This document shows, in pieces, positions 36,268-44,607 of a DNA stretch of 64,000 bases (position 1 is its first letter; each line of letters begins with the position of its first letter). The notes under the pieces are model-generated. The model was given only the letters and a program-made list of their open reading frames with translations, ran no database searches and was not told where the DNA came from. Source of the DNA: an uncultured Verrucomicrobia subdivision 3 bacterium (lineage in GTDB: Bacteria > Verrucomicrobiota > Verrucomicrobiia > Limisphaerales > UBA11358); contig CAIQWB010000089.1 in NCBI GenBank assembly GCA_903875465.1, forward strand, positions 18,110 through 82,109, given 5' to 3'. Both the position numbers and the translations under genes were made by a program.

Positions 36268-38259
36268 ATGACCTTAAAACCATTCAAACAACTCGCCGGA
36301 GGCACGGCACTATGGGGTGCCCTGGCGGCAATGAATTTACCTGCGGACCGGCTGAGTGCCGCGGATTTCACCTTGCAAAATGACCAGGTGACTTTTACCT
36401 GCGCAACGGCGGGAGGCAAGCTGCTGCCCGGAGCCTTGGTGGATAAGCAAACCGGGCAGGTGGTCAAATTGGGCGCGGATGTGTTCAGTTTGGTGCTGAC
36501 CAATGCCAGCACGATCCACAGTAGCGAATTCACACTGGCAGGGGATCCGCACTTAGAGGCTTTGCCGGTGCATGCCGGGGCGGCGCGTTTGGCGGAGCAG
36601 TTGCCGGGGAGCGAACTCGTGGCCAGTTTGACCAATGCAACGGGGGATTTGAAAGTGACGTGGCATGCCATTTTACGCGATGGCTCCCGTTACTTGCGGG
36701 AAGAGGTCGTACTCACCGCCGGGGACAGCGCCTTTCCCTTGAAGGCCGTAGGGCTGTTGGAAACCCCCAATGTGACAGCCCGGGCGACCGGCACGGTGGA
36801 TGGCTGCCCGGTGGCGGACAAGACGGTTTTTTATGGGGTGGAGCATCCGCTCTCCATCAACCGGGCGGAAATGGGGTTTGTGCGCTGTTTTCTGCCGCGT
36901 GGCGCGGCCATCCAGGCGGGTGAAAGCTTTGACTGCTCATTGGTGGTGGGCTTTGTGCGGCCCGGGCAGTTGCGCCGGGATTTTCTGGCCTATTTGGAGC
37001 GCGAACGGGCGCATCCTTACCGGCCGTTTCTGCATTACAATTCCTGGTATGACATTGGTTATTTCGGCAAATATACCGAGGCGGCGGCGCTCAATGTCAT
37101 CAATACATTTGGGGAGGAATTGACGGTGAAACGGGGGGTGAAGCTCGATTCCTTCCTGTTCGATGATGGTTGGGATAATGACGCCACCCTGTGGCAGTTT
37201 GACAAAACCAATTTCCCAAATGGTTTTGCCCCCTTGCAAACCGCGGCAGCGAAGTATGGCGCGGCCCCGGGCATCTGGCTTTCGCCCTGGGGCGGCTATG
37301 GCCAGCCGCATACCGAACGGATCAAGTTTGGCCAGGAACAGGGCTTTGAAATCCGCGACGGGAATTTTTCGCTGGCCGGGCCAAAATATTATGAACGTTT
37401 CCGCGGGCGCTGCGTGGATGTGGTGAAACAATATGGCATCAACCAGTTCAAATTTGACGGGATTGGCGTGGATGGCAGTGACGATACGGGCGCCGGGTTG
37501 CGAGATTTTGAGGCGATGCTCAAACTCATTGCCGAATTACGCGCCTTGAAACCAGATATTTATATCAACCAGACCACCGGCACGTGGCCATCGCCGTTTT
37601 GGCTGCTGCACGCTGATTCAATCTGGCGCGGAGGCGAGGATCATTCCTTTGTGGAGGGGACGGCACCGGAGCGGGAGCGTTGGATTTCCTACAAGGACAA
37701 CGACGTGCATGATGAGGTGGTGGGCCGGAGCGATTTGTATCCGCTGAATTCCCTGATGCTCCACGGGATCATTTATGCGAAACAGGCGCACGGCTTGAAT
37801 TATGACACCAACAACATCATCCGGTCGGAAATCCGGGCATTTTTTGGCAACGGCACGCAACTGCAAGAAATGTATATCACGCCGGCATTGCTGACACCGG
37901 AAAACTGGGACACCCTGGCGGAAGCCGCCAAGTGGTCGCGGGATAATGCCAGCACGCTGGTGGACACGCATTGGGTGGGCGGCGCGCCGGCGGACCGGGA
38001 AGTTTATGGCTGGGCTGCCTGGTCGCCCAAAAAAGGGATCCTAACTTTGCGCAACCCCGCCGCCCGGGCGGCGTCCATTAAGATTGACCCGGCCAGGGCA
38101 TTCGAGCTGCCAGCCGACGCCGCGCAGCATTACTCCATTGTGAATCCGTTCAAGGACCAGACCGTGGACGTGACCAAGCTCACGGCCGGGGTAGCTACGG
38201 TGTTCAAACTGAAACCGTTTGAAGTGCTGGTGGTCGAAGCCTGGCCGACCGACCAGTAA
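36268..38259 (+). CDS. Secreted GH36-like (clan GH-D type) glycosidase, paralogue 1
   Basis: The protein has 663 aa from the ATG at 36268 (signal peptide to about SAAD). A beta-sandwich N-terminal domain is followed by a TIM barrel with FLFDDGWDNDATLW, GIWLSPWGGYG and NQFKFDGIGVDGSD; Asp397 in KFDG occupies the position of the GH27/36 nucleophile (KWD). C-terminal NPAARAASIKID and PFEVLVVEAWP form the usual beta domain. Related proteins are often annotated as enterotoxin or alpha-galactosidase-like; I could not assign a CAZy family with certainty. Being last in the GH109/GH20/NahK/epimerase operon suggests an alpha-galactoside or alpha-GalNAc substrate. A longer relative lies at 52584-55115. 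Confidence 0.82.
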   Translation: MTLKPFKQLAGGTALWGALAAMNLPADRLSAADFTLQNDQVTFTCATAGGKLLPGALVDKQTGQVVKLGADVFSLVLTNASTIHSSEFTLAGDPHLEALPVHAGAARLAEQLPGSELVASLTNATGDLKVTWHAILRDGSRYLREEVVLTAGDSAFPLKAVGLLETPNVTARATGTVDGCPVADKTVFYGVEHPLSINRAEMGFVRCFLPRGAAIQAGESFDCSLVVGFVRPGQLRRDFLAYLERERAHPYRPFLHYNSWYDIGYFGKYTEAAALNVINTFGEELTVKRGVKLDSFLFDDGWDNDATLWQFDKTNFPNGFAPLQTAAAKYGAAPGIWLSPWGGYGQPHTERIKFGQEQGFEIRDGNFSLAGPKYYERFRGRCVDVVKQYGINQFKFDGIGVDGSDDTGAGLRDFEAMLKLIAELRALKPDIYINQTTGTWPSPFWLLHADSIWRGGEDHSFVEGTAPERERWISYKDNDVHDEVVGRSDLYPLNSLMLHGIIYAKQAHGLNYDTNNIIRSEIRAFFGNGTQLQEMYITPALLTPENWDTLAEAAKWSRDNASTLVDTHWVGGAPADREVYGWAAWSPKKGILTLRNPAARAASIKIDPARAFELPADAAQHYSIVNPFKDQTVDVTKLTAGVATVFKLKPFEVLVVEAWPTDQ

Positions 38260-38285
38260 AAATTAGCGGCCAAAGGAAAATCCGG

Positions 38286-38313
38286 AACGCGCCCGCCTTG
38301 GGCGCGTTTTTTT
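38286..38313 (+). terminator. Intrinsic terminator of the amino-sugar operon
   Basis: A perfect stem AACGCGCCC/GGGCGCGTT with a 4- to 5-base loop is followed by a run of T. It lies 27 bp after the stop of the GH36-like gene, so it ends the five-gene operon. Confidence 0.88.
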
Positions 38314-38629
38314 GTGCCTGCGCGGAAAATCCAGCACGCACAGATTAGCTCCATCATTTCGCGCCGGGCGGTTGCCGCAAGAGAGGGCTGCGAAAACGTG
38401 GCCCGCAACGCCGGGGGCGGGCCGGCTTTCTCACTCCGGAGTTCGGCGCGAGCTGGGGAACCGTTGACCTTGCCCAACCCTCCCCAGTGAAAACTAGAGG
38501 TTGGAAACTTTTCGATGGGCAGGCGACCGGACCAGATGGCGGACTGGCGTTGACCTGATGCTGGCAGGTTGAAAGGCCGGGAGGTGGTGCTGAACAAGCC
38601 AATCCAACCAGTTTCAGACTTAACCCGAA
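38314..38629. other. Gene-free stretch between terminator and repeat copy 3
   Basis: I see no gene. GC-rich palindromic patches (CGCCGGGGGCGGGCCGGC near 38410) suggest old mobile DNA. Open frames here have no family features. Confidence 0.35.
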
Positions 38630-38853
38630 CTCCGAAATTAACATGGCTGGGATGCTTCAAGATGTTGGAGCAGAAACACTTTGGAAAAATCGCAGGCATA
38701 CCCGCAGTGGTCTGGTGAGACTGCCGCTGCGCGCAGCGCGCATCCTTTAATGGGCAACTGCTTGGCAGCGGCTTGGGAAGCCAATTTTCCAAAGCGTTTA
38801 TGCCCAAGAGATTGATACAGACCGGCTGTTTTAATTTCGGAGTTCGGGCTTAA
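38630..38853 (-). repeat. TTAA-type interspersed repeat, copy 3 (inverted)
   Basis: A 224-bp copy in the opposite orientation to copies 1, 2 and 4. The conserved interior appears reversed (GGCTGGGATGC near the left end, TTGGCAGCGGCTTGGGAAG towards the right). Its ends are TTAACCCGAACTCCGAAATT and TTTCGGAGTTCGGGCTTAA. Confidence 0.87.
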
Positions 38854-38902
38854 CCAATAAACCTCCAGATTTCGGAGGAAAACCAGGAGGTCCTTATATA
38901 AA

Positions 38903-38927
38903 AACCCCCTGGGGTTGCCAGGGGGTT
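38903..38927 (-). terminator. Intrinsic terminator downstream of the pseudopilin gene
   Basis: A 10-bp perfect stem AACCCCCTGG/CCAGGGGGTT with a five-base loop. On the minus strand it is followed by TTTTTATA. It lies about 90 bp after the pseudopilin stop at 39014. Confidence 0.8.
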
Positions 38928-39013
38928 ATACGGTGGTAAATGAACCGAGTTGATCGACATAACCGCTTAGCCAGATGATCGAGTTCCCATAGCGGTCAAT
39001 GTTCGAGACGGTC

Positions 39014-39808
39014 TCAATGCCCGGTGCTTGTCCCAGGATTGCACCAAACACTATTTTTTGTGGAGCTCAAAGCCAGGTTGGACCAATCGGTTGATTTTAC
39101 AAACTGGGTGTTCCCGGCGACGCACATGACAATGCCGCCCTTCTTGCCGTGGCGAACGCCCAAAGCGGCGTCGGTGGTGGGGTTGGGATAATTGGACCCA
39201 TCATTATAAGCGGTGGTGCCGGAGGGTGCGTATTCATTGGGTTCCCAAGCAATAAAGGCATCCTGGCGAAAATCGGTTAGTTTGTAACTGGAGTTGGGCA
39301 GAGCGCCAAAACCGCACAGCGCACCGTTCATGACATAAGTCGACAGTTTGTTGGCACGAATGATGTAACCCGGGGCGGTGGTGCTCAGGTCGGTGGGACA
39401 TTTGTAGTTGGCAATATTTTTGAGGAACGGCCATAACAGACCGCCTTTGTTGCCGCCGACACCGCCTTGGTAGGCAAGGTTGGGATTAACATTATAAGGG
39501 GCGGAGGAAAGGTCCGGCGGGCTGCCGGCGGAACCGTCGTAAAGCCAGCCCTGATTCCATGGGGGGTTCCAGTTCGGGTAAGGCAGGCGATCGCTGGCGT
39601 CGTTGGCATACAAGTGTGCGGCCATAATGAGCTGGCGCTCATTATTCACACAGACGGTGCGTTTGGCATTATCCTTGGCGTTGGCCAGCGCCGGCAGAAG
39701 CATGGCGGCGAGGATGGCAATAATCGCGATAACCACCAGCAATTCGATCAGGGTAAACCCTGCCTGGTTTGGTTTAACACTGCGGAAGTTGCACTTCATT
39801 TTCATCAT
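39014..39808 (-). CDS. Type II secretion-like pseudopilin with prepilin cleavage motif
   Basis: The protein has 264 aa from the ATG at 39808; the frame extends upstream but the extra 40 residues are unlike a leader. The leader [17 protein letters not shown] ends at the prepilin-peptidase site, followed by [19 protein letters not shown], the N-methylated transmembrane helix. The rest ([49 protein letters not shown]) is the DUF1559-type body seen in many paralogues per genome of Verrucomicrobiota and Planctomycetota. Its role is unknown. It follows the LamG protein on the same strand after a strong hairpin. Confidence 0.92.
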   Translation of the reverse strand: MMKMKCNFRSVKPNQAGFTLIELLVVIAIIAILAAMLLPALANAKDNAKRTVCVNNERQLIMAAHLYANDASDRLPYPNWNPPWNQGWLYDGSAGSPPDLSSAPYNVNPNLAYQGGVGGNKGGLLWPFLKNIANYKCPTDLSTTAPGYIIRANKLSTYVMNGALCGFGALPNSSYKLTDFRQDAFIAWEPNEYAPSGTTAYNDGSNYPNPTTDAALGVRHGKKGGIVMCVAGNTQFVKSTDWSNLALSSTKNSVWCNPGTSTGH

Positions 39809-39885
39809 ATAAAACAACCAAAACGAAACTATTGCATTTTCAAGCCGCTGACAAATTGAGATTTGGAAAAGGGTGCTTTTTCTGG

Positions 39886-39916
39886 ATCGCCCCCGGCCGG
39901 TCTGGCCGGGGGCGAT
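39886..39916 (-). terminator. Strong intercistronic hairpin
   Basis: A 13-bp perfect inverted repeat ATCGCCCCCGGCC/GGCCGGGGGCGAT with a five-base loop between the LamG gene stop (39939) and the pseudopilin start. On the minus strand no clean T-run follows, so it could be an mRNA-stabilising stem or a partial terminator. Confidence 0.6.
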
Positions 39917-39938
39917 GACAGAAAACACTCACAACCGA

Positions 39939-42758
39939 TCAAAACCCGGCCCGGTAAAACAAGGCCGGAGCGGTGGGGATCGAGCCCGGGGCGAAGAGCG
40001 GGTAAGGGGGAACCGCATTGGTCACGGGCGTCCAAACCGCGCCGGCACCGAGCACCGGTGAGCTGTACAAAGAGCCCACAGGCCAGTTGAGGCTGGTGCC
40101 CACGCTGCCGGTGTCGAAGTTGTAACGCGCCTTCAATGCCGAGGTGTCGACCAGGGCATCGCTGCCATACACAGAAGCAATTTCAGTGGCAGTTAAGACC
40201 CGGTTATAGATCCGGACATCATCCATTTGACCATAAAGGCGCTTCCAGTAGGAGTCATGGGACAAACCGAGTTCCAATTCCTGACCGGACGGCCAGGACC
40301 AGGCATTCGTGACCGCCACAGCACCAGCCAGGGACCCATCGACATAAATGGCGATCGTATCATTGGTTGTCTGGCCGTAGGACACGGCAACGTGATGCCA
40401 GTTGTTGTCAGGAACATAGCCGGCGGAAACGGTGTTGCGGCTGCCGTTCTGACCCTGCCAGAAAATGGTGCCATCATTATAGAGCACCATCACCGCCCCG
40501 GTGGTGGTGCGGCGATCGAACAACATGGCCCCTTCGGAGCCGGAGCCAGGGAGCGGCGCATTTGCCTGCACCCAGAACATAATGGTGCCATTGGTGCTGT
40601 TGAAATCCGGGTTGGCAGGAACTGCCACCTGGCTGCTGCCGGCAAATACCGCCACGCCGTTGCGAGTCTGGGTATTCCCGTCGTTAATCGAGTTGGTCCA
40701 CCCCATATTGTGGGCCAGAGCCGGATGGAGGGTGCCCGCGGGTTTGGTGTCCGCGATAAAACCACCGGGAACAAAGCTCATGGAGAAGGGCGCGTTGCCG
40801 TACTGGCCGTTGTAAGCGTGCAGCGTGATGGCATGAACCGACAAGGCGTAAGGGTAAATGGCCACGTCCGACATCAGCCCGTTGAAGTAGGAGGAGGAAC
40901 CGCGCACATCAGCCCCGATATAGGTCTGAATAGTGGAGTCGAGCGGCGCGAGGGTGCCGGTGCCACTGGCGGCCAGAGTGCCATCGATATAAAGGTATCC
41001 GTTGGTGCCACTGCGTTCGAAGGCAACGTAATGCCAGAGCCCATCGTTCACCGTGCGGGAAGAATTGATGCCGCTAAATTGATAGCCGCCATTCCCATAA
41101 AGGAACAGGCCCACTGTACCAGAGGCGTTGACCATCAATTGATACTCGCCGTTATAACCGGAGGGGGAGCGCTGTTGGATAATGACTCCGTTGGCGGTCG
41201 ATACGGTGTTGATCCAGGCTTCCACGGTAAAGTCGGAAGTGCCGGACAAGGAGGGGGCAGTACCGCACGCGATAAAGGCTGAGGCCCCATCAAACTGATA
41301 AGCCAGCTTGCCCGCGGCAAAGCCCTGCTGCGCGGGCGGCGTCGGCCCGCCGGATCCCGCCGTGATACCGCCGGTATTGGTGCCACTATTATTGTAGCCG
41401 GAATAATCAAGCGCCAGCAGGGCGCCACTGGCCTCATTGAGGGGCCAGTAAGCCGAAGGGGCGCTCTGCGCGACGTCGGTGGTGTACAAATCAGGCGCCG
41501 CCAGGACGACCAACTGGTTGGTGGTGCTCTTCGCCTTGCCAAAAACATTGGTGACGGTGACGGCATATTTGCCACTGGCTGCCGTGGTCACCCCGGACAG
41601 GGTGAGCGTGGCGTTGGTGGCTCCGGCGACGGGACTACCATTCTTGTACCATTGATAAGACAACGGCAGGGCTCCCGAAGCAACCACGCTCCAGCCGGAA
41701 AAGGTGCTGCCAGAGTAGATGGTGCTGGTGGCACCCGTTAGGTCTGTGGCCAGGGAAGCGACCGCGTTCACGGTGACCACACTCACACCGCTGGTGGCGG
41801 TGCCGTAGAGATTGGTAACGACCAGGGCATAGCTGCCCGAATCCAGGGCGGTGGTTACGGCGGCCTTGGAATAAACGGCGTTGGTGGCACCAGGAATGGG
41901 TGATCCATTCAACTGCCATTGATAGGCCAGCCCATTAGCCACCCCGATGACCGAGGCCGACAGGGTGAGGGTCGAGCCCTGATTCACGCTGGTGTTTTTG
42001 GGATCACGGGTTACCACAGGTTGATCCGTGATAATAAACCCCGCCAGCGCACAGCTTTGGGCGGAACTGACACCGCGGCTGACCGCGCCAAAGGTAATGG
42101 AGTCGCTGGTCAATTGCGGAAAAGTCAACAAGCCCACCGGGCCGTTAAAACTCGCATTACCGGCAGTGTAAATCGTGCCAAAAGGCAGGTTGGTGGTGAC
42201 GCCAGCGCCATCGGTGAGACTCACCCGCGAATTCACGGTGCATTTCGTACAACCAATCAAACCGACGACATAGCCGTTGGGAAAAGCGGCACTAATGCCG
42301 GACAAGGTGTTGGTCCAGCCGGTATTATCCTCAAAACTCCAAGTTACTTCATCATTCCCGGGAAGGACGGAGGCAGGGCCATTCCATTCGTCCGCTTTGA
42401 CTTCCAAGTTGCCAATGTCACTTTCCCACGGATTTACTGAGCTAAAAGTAGCGGTGATCGGGGTGGCAACGGGTCCCAAGGAGAGCGTCAGGTCGACGGC
42501 CGCCTGACAGTTCAAGGGATCGGTATTGACCCAATTCGCCGGGGCGACGCCAAACGCCTTGGCCGTCACTGGAAAGCCGGTGGTTTGATAGCCCGCACCA
42601 AAGCCGACAGTCTGCGGGGAAGCGCCGGAATCATAGTACCAGCTTTGGAAGTTTAAACCAATGGTAGTGCCGGCGTGGGCGGCGCCCAGCATCAGGGCCG
42701 AGGCCGGCACCGCGAGCAGGGTGGATTTTAAATGGTTGGTGAATAAGGATCGTTTCAT
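39939..42758 (-). CDS. Secreted LamG and Ig-like repeat protein
   Basis: This 939-aa exported protein has a signal peptide ending near GAAHAG. An N-terminal ~230-residue beta region is followed by two Ig-like repeats (~255-440; QWQLNGSPI, QWYKNGSPV). Two LamG/concanavalin-like domains come next: one near 450-640 (FTVEAWINTVS, NDGLWHYVAFERSG, YIDGTLAASG) and one near 690-870 (GTIMFWVQAN, DNNWHHVAVSYGQ, IYVDGSLAGA, QMDDVRIYNRVL). The C-terminus ends in APALFYRAGF, sharing the FYR end with two other giants here. LamG domains bind carbohydrate or mediate adhesion; no catalytic motif is visible. A binding or surface role is inferred. Confidence 0.85.
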   Translation of the reverse strand: MKRSLFTNHLKSTLLAVPASALMLGAAHAGTTIGLNFQSWYYDSGASPQTVGFGAGYQTTGFPVTAKAFGVAPANWVNTDPLNCQAAVDLTLSLGPVATPITATFSSVNPWESDIGNLEVKADEWNGPASVLPGNDEVTWSFEDNTGWTNTLSGISAAFPNGYVVGLIGCTKCTVNSRVSLTDGAGVTTNLPFGTIYTAGNASFNGPVGLLTFPQLTSDSITFGAVSRGVSSAQSCALAGFIITDQPVVTRDPKNTSVNQGSTLTLSASVIGVANGLAYQWQLNGSPIPGATNAVYSKAAVTTALDSGSYALVVTNLYGTATSGVSVVTVNAVASLATDLTGATSTIYSGSTFSGWSVVASGALPLSYQWYKNGSPVAGATNATLTLSGVTTAASGKYAVTVTNVFGKAKSTTNQLVVLAAPDLYTTDVAQSAPSAYWPLNEASGALLALDYSGYNNSGTNTGGITAGSGGPTPPAQQGFAAGKLAYQFDGASAFIACGTAPSLSGTSDFTVEAWINTVSTANGVIIQQRSPSGYNGEYQLMVNASGTVGLFLYGNGGYQFSGINSSRTVNDGLWHYVAFERSGTNGYLYIDGTLAASGTGTLAPLDSTIQTYIGADVRGSSSYFNGLMSDVAIYPYALSVHAITLHAYNGQYGNAPFSMSFVPGGFIADTKPAGTLHPALAHNMGWTNSINDGNTQTRNGVAVFAGSSQVAVPANPDFNSTNGTIMFWVQANAPLPGSGSEGAMLFDRRTTTGAVMVLYNDGTIFWQGQNGSRNTVSAGYVPDNNWHHVAVSYGQTTNDTIAIYVDGSLAGAVAVTNAWSWPSGQELELGLSHDSYWKRLYGQMDDVRIYNRVLTATEIASVYGSDALVDTSALKARYNFDTGSVGTSLNWPVGSLYSSPVLGAGAVWTPVTNAVPPYPLFAPGSIPTAPALFYRAGF

Positions 42759-42969
42759 GGCTTCAGTTCAGGGTTTTGGAGGCGAGGTTACTAACGGAAT
42801 TGATATTCTCATTCCGGGGGCGAAATGCATGGCAAGGCAATATTTCAAACTTAATACTACGGAAAATCTTTTCCATTCGGTTTACTTCCTAATTTAAACC
42901 TGTTTAAAACTACCAGCCCAAAAAAATGCCGCCATACCACATTTGGGGGAGTGTCAGTGCCGCGCGGAC
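42759..42969. repeat. Intergenic gap with a short CACATT-GGGGGAG repeat
   Basis: The gap contains ATACCACATTTGGGGGAGT at 42934-42952, one of four related short repeats in the window. No gene is visible. Confidence 0.45.
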
Positions 42970-44574
42970 TCACACGGGATAGCCAAAGGCCCGGCAATAG
43001 TGCGCCAGTTGCGACTGCACCGGGGCCAGGGCGGCGGCATAACGTTCCCACCGGCCCACCGCGCGCTTATAGACTGGCTGGGTAACATCGTGGTAAGTGG
43101 GAGCGTAAAGCACTTTGCGCCGGGCCGTTTCATGGGAGCGGGCCTGGTTGGCATGCCAGGGCAGCCCTAAAAATTCCGTCACCCGCCGGCCTTCCAGCGG
43201 CAGATTTTCCACCACGTCCTCATAGCGCGACTCAAGCCAGTCAAAGCCGCCCAAATCGCGGAGGCGCAGCCAGACATCCATCAAATCAGCATAATGCCGC
43301 GCGGTGCGCTCAATGCTGAGAAAGTTCACGTTCGTGGCGTTCAGCATGATGTTTAGGAAATAGCAACTAATGAGGACATCCCGCGGATCGCGCAAGGCGA
43401 TGATTACCTTCAATTCGGGAAACACCCGCAGCCACAGGTTGAGGGACATGGTGGGGGATGGATTTTTATCCACCAGCACCCGCTGCACCGGCTGGCCGGG
43501 CACTTCGCGCAACAAACTTTTCACATAACGCTGCCGCATTTCCCGCCGCCGGGCGGTGGGGAGCTGGTCTAATTGGACGGCCGCCGGGGTGGCGGGCGAG
43601 AATTGCAGGGGCTTTTCCACTTCGTGCAAAAAAGCGGTCGGCTCATCAAACGCCAGCACGCCTGGATTCGCATCCAGAATTTGCTCGAGCAACGTGGTGC
43701 CACTGCGCGGATGCCCCCCGAGAAAGGCAACTTGGTATTTTTCCACGGAGGCAGGTGGTTCCTGACGCCAGCGGCGAATCATTTCCGGGGTCAGTCCGGC
43801 CAGCATTTCACGCCGGCGGCGATCACCCGCATCATAGGCCTGCTCCAGCCGGGTGGTATCGGTAATGGTGCGGACCTGGTTTTTGGCGAGGTTTAACCAG
43901 CGCATGGCCTCGTCGTACCGGCCCAATTGGTCCAACACGACGCCGAGCAAATGCGGCGCGGCGTATTTTACATAAGGATACTGCGGCCCGTCCTGAATCA
44001 AGTCGCGCAAGGCGGATTCCGCCTCGGTGTTCGACTTCTTCCGATGGAGCAACAGGGCGCGAAAATACCGGGCCTGATCATCGCGGGGATGCCGGGCAAG
44101 GCAGGCGGTGACACATTCCCAGGCTTCATCCAAGCGGCGCTCTTTTTCATACCAAACGGCGAGGTTGATGCGGGCATCCACGGATTCTGGCTCGGCGGCC
44201 AGGGCAAGCTGGTAGCACTGGCGGGCGTCATCCAACTGGCGGAGACTCTGGTATTGCTGACCGATGAGCCCCAAGAGGCTGGCGTTGGCCGGGGCCAGCT
44301 CCCGCGCCCGGCGGTAAGCCTGGTTGGCCCGGACAAAATCCAATTCCCCGACGGCGGAGTTGCCCAGCTCAAACCACAACTCGGCAATGCCGGGATAGTG
44401 CCGGGCCAGCTCGCGGTAATTGGCCAGCGCCGGGCCGAACCGGCCCCCAAGCAGTTGTTCCTGCGCTTTTTGCCAGCGCGCCTGATCGCGGGGGGCGCGC
44501 TGCAATCGGGCCATGTCAGCGTTCATGGCCAGCATGAAACAGCATGGGCCGGCGGTTAGGCAAGCCAAACCCAT
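42970..44574 (-). CDS. TPR-sulfotransferase fusion protein
   Basis: This 534-aa protein has about six TPR-like helical repeats in residues ~35-250 (LGNSAVGELDFVRANQAYRR, ARQCYQLALAAEPESVDARI). A sulfotransferase domain follows at ~280-500. The PAPS 5'-phosphosulfate loop is GGHPRSGTTLLEQ and the 3'-phosphate motif is ALRDPRDVLIS. Such proteins transfer sulfate from PAPS to protein or glycan hydroxyls and are frequent in Verrucomicrobiota and cyanobacteria. The ATG at 44574 lies 34 bp after the GH35 stop; an internal ATG at 44526 would remove a hydrophobic, Cys-containing start and is equally plausible. The acceptor is unknown. Confidence 0.87.
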   Translation of the reverse strand: MGLACLTAGPCCFMLAMNADMARLQRAPRDQARWQKAQEQLLGGRFGPALANYRELARHYPGIAELWFELGNSAVGELDFVRANQAYRRARELAPANASLLGLIGQQYQSLRQLDDARQCYQLALAAEPESVDARINLAVWYEKERRLDEAWECVTACLARHPRDDQARYFRALLLHRKKSNTEAESALRDLIQDGPQYPYVKYAAPHLLGVVLDQLGRYDEAMRWLNLAKNQVRTITDTTRLEQAYDAGDRRRREMLAGLTPEMIRRWRQEPPASVEKYQVAFLGGHPRSGTTLLEQILDANPGVLAFDEPTAFLHEVEKPLQFSPATPAAVQLDQLPTARRREMRQRYVKSLLREVPGQPVQRVLVDKNPSPTMSLNLWLRVFPELKVIIALRDPRDVLISCYFLNIMLNATNVNFLSIERTARHYADLMDVWLRLRDLGGFDWLESRYEDVVENLPLEGRRVTEFLGLPWHANQARSHETARRKVLYAPTYHDVTQPVYKRAVGRWERYAAALAPVQSQLAHYCRAFGYPV

Positions 44575-44607
44575 TTGCTGGCACCCGGCGGAAAGCGGGG
44601 CGGTGCC

